DNA of 37,156 nt from an uncultured Opitutales bacterium (GTDB lineage: Bacteria > Verrucomicrobiota > Verrucomicrobiia > Opitutales > Coraliomargaritaceae), in the NCBI GenBank assembly GCA_937775295.1, contig CALKBZ010000040.1:1-37156 (forward strand), written 5' to 3'. A program made the translations under genes and the position numbers. Below are positions 33,372-37,156 of the stretch, one piece after another. Position 1 is the stretch's first letter. Every line of letters begins with the position of its first letter. The notes beneath the pieces were generated by a model that was not told where the DNA came from, ran no database searches, and saw only the letters and a list, made by a program, of their open reading frames with translations.

Positions 33372-34200
33372 GCCGACTATTTATTTTACGCAACGCCGTA
33401 GCTTAGTGCTGGGTCAGCAGACTCACATGGTTGGAATTTTGAATCTCACCCCAGACTCTTTTTCAGATGGTGGTGATTTTGTCGATCTCGCTCAGGCGCT
33501 GCAGCACTTTCATCAGATGGTACAGGCGGGCGCTACGATTATTGATATTGGTGGCGAATCCACCCGGCCTGGGCATGTGCCCATTTCGGTGGCAGAAGAG
33601 ATTGCGCGTGTGGTGCCTTTTATTGAGCAAGCCCGTGGCGAAACCAGCGCACTGATTTCGATTGATACCTCAAAAAGCGAAGTGGCGGCCGCTGCGTTGC
33701 TCGCCGGCGCAGATATTGTCAACGATGTCTGGGGCGCACAGCGCGATCCGCAGATGGCTGCAGTGATTGGCGAATACGGTGCGGCTTGTATTTTGATGCA
33801 TAACCGCGCTGCCGAGGAGGCGGGCGTCGGCGATGTAATTGAGGCGATTCGGGTGTATTTTGAAAAGTCGATTGCGCGGGTTCGAGCCGAAGGCGTCAGG
33901 GACGATGCGATCCTGCTCGATCCGGGGCTGGGCTTCGGCAAGAGCTATGCAGAGAATTGGGAGATCATGCGTCGTTTGCCTGAACTGGTTGAGCTCGGTT
34001 ATCCGCTGCTGCTGGGAGCATCGCGCAAATCGATGATTGCGAAGCTGCTGGAGTTGCAGGACCCCAAGGCGCGCTTGAGTGGCAGCTTGGCAACTACGGC
34101 ATTGGCAATTCAGGCAGGAGTTGATTTTATCCGAGTACATGACGTTCGCGAAAACCGCGAATGCGCTCAAGTGATGGACCATTGTTTACGCTATGAATAA
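33364..34200 (+). CDS. folP: Dihydropteroate synthase
   Basis: FolP condenses p-aminobenzoate with dihydropterin pyrophosphate and is the sulfonamide target. The 278-aa product has MVGILNLTPDSFSDGGDFVD (residues 22-41), the DIGGESTRPGHVPISVAEEI loop, ISIDTSKSEVAAAALLAGAD, IVNDVWGAQRDPQMA, ILLDPGLGFGKSYAENWEIM and the ending GVDFIRVHDVRENRECAQVM. All usual catalytic blocks are present. It overlaps pabC by 8 bp and folB by 8 bp. Confidence 0.97.
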   Translation: MIKPTIYFTQRRSLVLGQQTHMVGILNLTPDSFSDGGDFVDLAQALQHFHQMVQAGATIIDIGGESTRPGHVPISVAEEIARVVPFIEQARGETSALISIDTSKSEVAAAALLAGADIVNDVWGAQRDPQMAAVIGEYGAACILMHNRAAEEAGVGDVIEAIRVYFEKSIARVRAEGVRDDAILLDPGLGFGKSYAENWEIMRRLPELVELGYPLLLGASRKSMIAKLLELQDPKARLSGSLATTALAIQAGVDFIRVHDVRENRECAQVMDHCLRYE

Positions 34201-34559
34201 GACGAAAATTGAATTAAAGGGCTTAGCATTTTTTGCCCGTCACGGTGTGCTGAAAGAAGAGGCTCAGCTCGGGCAGCGCTTTAAAGTTGATGTATTGCTG
34301 ACCTTGGTCGATGGCTTGGAATTTGAAGAAGATACGCCGGCGCAGACGGTGAACTACGTCGACGTCTATGCGGCAGTGCAGGAGGTCTTTCGTGGGCTTT
34401 CGCTTTAATCTGATTGAACGTGCGGCAGAAGTGATCGCTACGGAGATTTTGGAACGCTTCGACAAGGCCGTGGAAGTCACGGTGAAGGTGGAAAAACCTG
34501 CAGTGCCGGTGGATTGCATCTGTGATTATTTCGCTGCGGAGGTCACACGGTGCCGCTAA
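34193..34559 (+). pseudogene. folB: Dihydroneopterin aldolase FolB, split by a +1 frameshift
   Basis: FolB cleaves dihydroneopterin to the hydroxymethyl-dihydropterin used by FolK. The first frame (34193-34408) gives MNKTKIELKGLAFFARHGVL through TVNYVDVYAAVQEVFRG and then stops at TAA. The rest of the protein continues in the next frame to 34559: FRFNLIERAAEVIATEILER, then KAVEVTVKVEKPAVPVD. Joined, the two make a normal protein of about 120 aa. Removing one G from GGG (34394-34396) restores R-G-F-R-F-N-L-I-E, like the family consensus. The cause may be a sequencing slip, a real mutation, or a split gene: a GGAGG (34381-34385) precedes an in-frame GTG at 34392 in the second frame. Confidence 0.85.
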
Positions 34560-35041
34560 CCACGGCTTATCTCGCACTGGGCAGTAATGTCGGTGAGCGT
34601 TTGGAGCAGATGCGTTTCGCGTTGAAGCTGTTGGGGGCGGAGGGTGTTGCGATTGTTACGGCGAGTCCGGTATATCAAAATCGTGCGATTGGTATGGGCG
34701 ATGCAGATCCTTTTTTGAATGCAGTGGTTGAGGTGCAGACGGAGCTAGGACCTGAGGCCTTGCTAGATGTCTGCCTTGCAGTGGAAAATAAATTAGGACG
34801 CGTGCGCACGGGCGGTTGGTCGCCGCGGACGATTGATATCGATGTGTTGATATTCGGGCAAACTGATATCGATACCGAACGCTTGCAACTACCGCATCCG
34901 CGCATCGCGGAGCGTGACTTTGTGCTGCGACCGCTGGCTGATATTGCACCTGAGCTGCAACTGTTGGGGCAGCCGACCAAGACTCTACTGGATGAATTGG
35001 CGCTAGTCGAACTTGAGCGTGTTGCCGGCTCGTTGCGTTAA
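34550..35041 (+). CDS. folK: Hydroxymethyl-dihydropterin pyrophosphokinase
   Basis: FolK transfers pyrophosphate from ATP to 6-hydroxymethyl-dihydropterin, giving the FolP substrate. The 163-aa product begins at GTG, overlapping the end of the folB frame by 10 bp, and shows TAYLALGSNVGERLEQMRFA, FLNAVVEVQTELGPEALLDV, CLAVENKLGRVRTGGWSPRT followed by IDIDVLIFG (Mg/ATP-binding region), and LPHPRIAERDFVLRPLADIA. All family motifs are present, so the folate pathway is intact here apart from folB. Confidence 0.96.
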   Translation: MPLTTAYLALGSNVGERLEQMRFALKLLGAEGVAIVTASPVYQNRAIGMGDADPFLNAVVEVQTELGPEALLDVCLAVENKLGRVRTGGWSPRTIDIDVLIFGQTDIDTERLQLPHPRIAERDFVLRPLADIAPELQLLGQPTKTLLDELALVELERVAGSLR

Positions 35042-35055
35042 TACTTACCTCTGTA

Positions 35056-35358
35056 ATGACGATGAAACCAAGTGTTGAGATTGAATATTGCCCGGGCTGT
35101 CGCTGGTTGTTGCGAGCAAGTTGGACGGCGCAGGAACTGTTAACGACGTTTGAAAGTGAACTCGGTGCAGTGACGCTGCGGCCTTCGGCGGAGGGCGGCA
35201 CTTTTCGTGTGACGGTGGACGCCACTGTGGTGTGGAATCGTAAAGACCAAGGGCGCTTCCCTGAGATGAAAGAACTGAAGCAGCGCATTCGCGATGAGAT
35301 CGCTCCCGAGCGTGATCTTGGTCATAGTGATGTCGGCGGAAAAGTGAAGGATGACTAA
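35056..35358 (+). CDS. SelW/SelT/SelH-like (Rdx) thioredoxin-fold protein
   Basis: This 100-aa protein fits the Rdx family of small redox proteins: VEIEYCPGCRWLLRASWTAQ with a CxxC motif at residues 12-15 (Cys in place of the selenocysteine seen in animal relatives), and a C-terminal GRFPEMKELKQRIRDEI stretch resembling the family's G.FP....L...... The start may be 35056 or the ATG at 35062. The role in bacteria is not known. It follows folK by 14 bp and overlaps the glycosylase gene by 8 bp. Confidence 0.85.
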   Translation: MTMKPSVEIEYCPGCRWLLRASWTAQELLTTFESELGAVTLRPSAEGGTFRVTVDATVVWNRKDQGRFPEMKELKQRIRDEIAPERDLGHSDVGGKVKDD

Positions 35359-36079
35359 CTCGATCAGAGAGGCTGCGACCGCCGCAGCACTGAGGCTTTC
35401 GGCGGGCGTCGATGCACTGCAGTTCGCAGCGCCGACCACACATGTTTATAACCCGCTGGACTATGCGTGGGCAGGGCATCAGAGTTATCTGAAGCAGCAC
35501 GCCAGCTCGCCGAAGAAAGTAATTTTCATGGGGATGAACCCCGGGCCTTTTGGCATGGCGCAGACCGGCGTGCCGTTTGGCGAAGTTGCATTGGTACGTG
35601 ACTGGGTGGGGGTGAATGAGGACATTCAGCAGCCGTTCAACGAACATCCAAAGCGTTTGATCGAGGGCTTTGCTTGTCAGCGTAGTGAGGTGAGTGGGCG
35701 TCGTCTATGGGGCTTGTTCAGTGAGCGCTTCGCTTCTGCGGATGCGTTCTTTGCGGATCACTTTGTGGCGAATTATTGTCCGCTGGTGTTTATGGAAGCA
35801 AGCGGGCGCAACCGCACGCCAGATAAGTTGCCCGCGTCTGAGGTCGCCGCGTTGTATTCACTGTGTGATACACATTTGCGCGAGTTAGTTGCGGCGTTGC
35901 AACCCGAGTGGGTGATTGGCGTCGGCGCGTTCGCGGAAGGCCGTGCGAAGGTGGCCTTGAAAGATGTCGACGTGCAGGTCGGGCGTATTTTGCACCCGAG
36001 CCCTGCGAGTCCTGCCGCGAACCGGGGGTGGGGTGAGCAAGCCACCAAGCAGCTCGAAACCTTGGGCGTGTGGCAATAA
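35351..36079 (+). CDS. SMUG1-type uracil-DNA glycosylase
   Basis: This enzyme removes uracil and oxidised pyrimidines from DNA. The 242-aa product contains the SMUG1 signature FMGMNPGPFGMAQTGVPFGE (residues 59-78), a central NYCPLVFMEASGRNRTPDKL block, and the HPSPASPAANRGW loop near residue 215 (family form HPSPxNPxANxGW) with the DNA-intercalating region. This separates it from family 1 and family 4 glycosylases. It is the last gene of the + strand block; hairpins follow directly. Confidence 0.92.
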   Translation: MTNSIREAATAAALRLSAGVDALQFAAPTTHVYNPLDYAWAGHQSYLKQHASSPKKVIFMGMNPGPFGMAQTGVPFGEVALVRDWVGVNEDIQQPFNEHPKRLIEGFACQRSEVSGRRLWGLFSERFASADAFFADHFVANYCPLVFMEASGRNRTPDKLPASEVAALYSLCDTHLRELVAALQPEWVIGVGAFAEGRAKVALKDVDVQVGRILHPSPASPAANRGWGEQATKQLETLGVWQ

Positions 36080-36117
36080 AAAAGGGTCATGCCCGCTTAG
36101 CGAGGAAGGTAAAGGAG

Positions 36118-36140
36118 GGAGGGCGACTCGCCCTCCTTTA
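36118..36140 (+). terminator. Possible terminator after the glycosylase gene
   Basis: GGAGGGCGA and TCGCCCTCC form a perfect 9-bp inverted repeat around one base (realistically a 7-bp stem with a 5-base loop), followed by a short TTTAC. It lies 38 bp after the stop codon at 36079. The T-tract is poor, and the hairpin is also the first unit of the tandem repeat, so it may act as a repeat element instead. Confidence 0.4.
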
Positions 36141-36213
36141 CAGCAACACAGGATGGCTGTGGGCGAGTCGCCCTCTTTTGCAGCCACACAGGATGGCTGT
36201 GGGCGAGTCGCCC
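36121..36213. repeat. Tandem repeat, 40-bp period, palindromic units
   Basis: Units begin at 36121, 36161 and 36201. The first two are complete and agree at 36 of 40 positions; the third stops after 13 bases. Each unit starts with the palindrome GGGCGA-S-TCGCCC and contains CAGCMACACAGGATGGCTGT, whose ends can pair (CAGCCA with TGGCTG in the second unit). Two copies of differing sequence suggest it is old rather than a fresh duplication. Confidence 0.85.
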
Positions 36214-36319
36214 ACACTCCTATCGCGGCCAATGGCTCACTCAGTAGGGCCCCGTTATTTCTCTGCTGCAACGGTCTGTCGTTTCAATCGAGACTGTCCG
36301 ACTAATCGACGACGAACCA

Positions 36320-36348
36320 ATAAAAAGGGCGGACATTGCTGTCCGCCC
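36320..36348 (-). terminator. Strong rho-independent terminator on the - strand
   Basis: GGGCGGACA (36327-36335) and TGTCCGCCC (36340-36348) form a perfect 9-bp stem with a 4-base loop. Read on the - strand, it is followed by TTTTTATT. This is the textbook form for a transcript coming from the right, but no complete - strand gene lies there. The only candidate is the short coding remnant at 36370-36453. Confidence 0.8.
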
Positions 36349-36369
36349 CAAAGTGAAAGTCGTGTGCCG

Positions 36370-36453
36370 CTAGAATCGGTCGCGGATCGAGAAAGCCACT
36401 GCTTGGCTGTCGAGATCGTAGTCGCCATGCACAGTCGGAAGGTATTGCATCAT
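36370..36453 (-). pseudogene. Likely 3' remnant of an outer-membrane beta-barrel protein gene
   Basis: Read on the - strand, the last 27 codons before a TAG give an ending QYLPTVHGDYDLDS then QAVAFSIRDRF. An alternating hydrophobic strand with a terminal Phe is the signature of an outer-membrane beta barrel end. A strong terminator follows about 22 bases later. Further upstream the frame stays open but the translation (for example VAGGSELSLTALGC) has no such pattern. It may therefore be the truncated tail of a porin-like gene. The piece is short and could be chance. Confidence 0.4.
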
Positions 36454-36720
36454 CGAAGGACAGCCAAGCGCTGTTAGGGACAGTTCTGATCCACCGGCCA
36501 CACGACACGTCCTCTTTTCAGGGGTGGCCTGGTGTAAGGGCGCCTCGGATCGGCTTGGCGGTTCACTCGCCGTGGCAAGTGAGTTGGGCCAGGGCAGTCA
36601 GTTGACTGTCTCGGCCGTCCTCCGCGGACAACAGGTGTAAGCGCCTCAGGTAGTGAATACGAAAAGAAGGGCAGATTCAAATTGTCAAATGGCAAAAAAC
36701 GTTCCAACATGCACCACTTT

Positions 36721-36749
36721 TTGACAAACTCGTTCTGTCCAAATACTTT
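36721..36749 (+). promoter_or_regulatory. Candidate sigma-70 promoter of panD
   Basis: A perfect -35 box TTGACA (36721-36726) is separated by 17 bp from TACTTT (36744-36749), which keeps the key T, A and last T of the -10 box. Transcription would start near 36756, two bases before the panD ATG. No Shine-Dalgarno is present, so the mRNA may be leaderless. Confidence 0.5.
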
Positions 36750-36757
36750 AAATTATC

Positions 36758-37153
36758 ATGCAAGTCACGCTCCTCAAGTCTAAGCTGCTCCGCGCAGAAG
36801 TCACTGACAGTGCCCTCCACTACGAGGGTAGTCTGGCGATTGACTCCGCATTAATGGAGCAAATCGGCCTCGTCGCGTACGAGAAAATACTAGTCGCTAA
36901 CATCGCCAACGGCGAGCGCTTCGAGACCTATGCAATCGAGGCCCCAAAAGGGTCGTACACGATTTCGCTCAATGGCGCAGCGGCGCATAAGGGTGAGCTT
37001 GGCGATTTATTAGTGATCATGTCGTTTGCGCAGTTTGAACCGGAAGAGGCCAAGGCCTGGAAGCCTAAAGTGCTAGTCCTCGCCGATGGCAACCAGCGCG
37101 TGGTGCGGGCGGATAATGTCCTCGTCGCCGAAGACGCCTTTTACGACTGCTAG
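36758..37153 (+). CDS. panD: Aspartate 1-decarboxylase
   Basis: PanD makes beta-alanine from aspartate for pantothenate and CoA. It is made as a proenzyme that cuts itself to form a pyruvoyl cofactor. The 131-aa product has the cleavage site Gly24-Ser25 exactly where expected ([18 protein letters not shown]), then the [20 protein letters not shown] barrel strand and [20 protein letters not shown], which carries the conserved NGAAA. The tail ([12 protein letters not shown]) is normal. It stands apart from the folate block, after the long spacer. Confidence 0.96.
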   Translation: MQVTLLKSKLLRAEVTDSALHYEGSLAIDSALMEQIGLVAYEKILVANIANGERFETYAIEAPKGSYTISLNGAAAHKGELGDLLVIMSFAQFEPEEAKAWKPKVLVLADGNQRVVRADNVLVAEDAFYDC

Positions 37154-37156
37154 TCG

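Larger units (their letters stand above)
36080..36757. other. Non-coding spacer of about 680 bp
   Basis: No gene is supported here. From left to right it holds a hairpin after the glycosylase gene, a 40-bp-period tandem repeat, a plain stretch (36214-36318), a strong - strand terminator, the likely last 27 codons of an outer-membrane protein gene, and a GC-rich block full of small hairpins (36457-36660). The panD promoter ends it. The open frames that cross it arise from the repeat or have no family features. Confidence 0.75.

Noticed and set aside
34380-34408. Programmed +1 frameshift in folB at CTT-TAA (34403-34408), like the prfB site
   Set aside because: The slip codon and stop fit, but the GGAGG lies 17 bases upstream rather than about 3, and the restored sequence is more family-like if the extra base is in GGG.
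36121-36213. CRISPR array
   Set aside because: The whole 40-bp unit repeats, including the part that would be a spacer; no cas gene is present.
36070-36477. Long open frames across the spacer after the glycosylase gene
   Set aside because: They run through the 40-bp repeat and terminator and give repeated, family-less translations.
36474-36710. 78-aa frame on the - strand upstream of panD
   Set aside because: Arg/Pro-rich translation of a GC-rich hairpin block with no recognisable domain or ribosome site.

Overview
The window (37,156 bases, no rRNA or tRNA seen) looks chromosomal, from a Gram-negative, flagellated bacterium. Outer-membrane parts are present: P- and L-ring proteins, a tripartite RND efflux pump and an LptF/LptG-type permease. 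Gene style, AT-rich start contexts with few Shine-Dalgarno sites, and divergent flagellar proteins suggest Verrucomicrobiota, perhaps an Opitutae/Puniceicoccales-like marine lineage. This is an inference; no phylogenetic marker was tested.

Region 1 (2-19819, all + strand) is one dense flagellar locus: flgE (3' end), fliL, fliM, fliN, fliO, fliP, fliQ, fliR, flhB, flhA, flhF, an unknown 85-aa membrane protein, fliA-type sigma, motA, motB, an unknown 82-aa CxC protein, flgF, flgG, flgA, flgH, flgI, flgJ (rod-binding part only), flgN-like, flgK, flgL. It covers part of the hook, the motor switch, the export apparatus, the stator, the distal rod, the P and L rings and the hook-filament junction. 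Flagellin, cap, MS ring, ATPase and flhG are not in the window. Many genes overlap by 4 bp (ATGA). Several proteins depart from textbook form: FliM has no CheY-binding peptide, FlhF has degraded GTPase motifs, MotB has no N-terminal extension, and FlgH has no lipobox.

Region 2 (19820-28641) holds a PglC-like phosphoglycosyl transferase on the - strand, a NicX/M29-aminopeptidase-like protein, and an RND efflux operon (outer-membrane factor, membrane fusion protein, permease). The operon is followed after 10 bp by a stand-alone methyltransferase resembling the ovothiol (OvoA C-terminal/OvoM) type.

Region 3 (28642-36079) holds a DUF3817-type membrane protein and pyrE (- strand), then lptF-like and a folate operon on the + strand: pabB, pabC, folP, folB (split by a frameshift), folK. 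A SelW/Rdx-like thioredoxin-fold protein and a SMUG1-type uracil-DNA glycosylase follow.

Region 4 (36080-37156) is a roughly 680-bp spacer and panD. The spacer holds a 40-bp-period palindromic tandem repeat, a strong - strand terminator preceded by what looks like the last codons of an outer-membrane protein gene, and a hairpin-rich GC-rich block. panD has a good promoter very close to its start codon.

I do not see a clear new defence or mobile system. The most checkable oddities are the split folB, the two coupled unknown small flagellar genes, the degraded FlhF without an adjacent FlhG, and the structured spacers.
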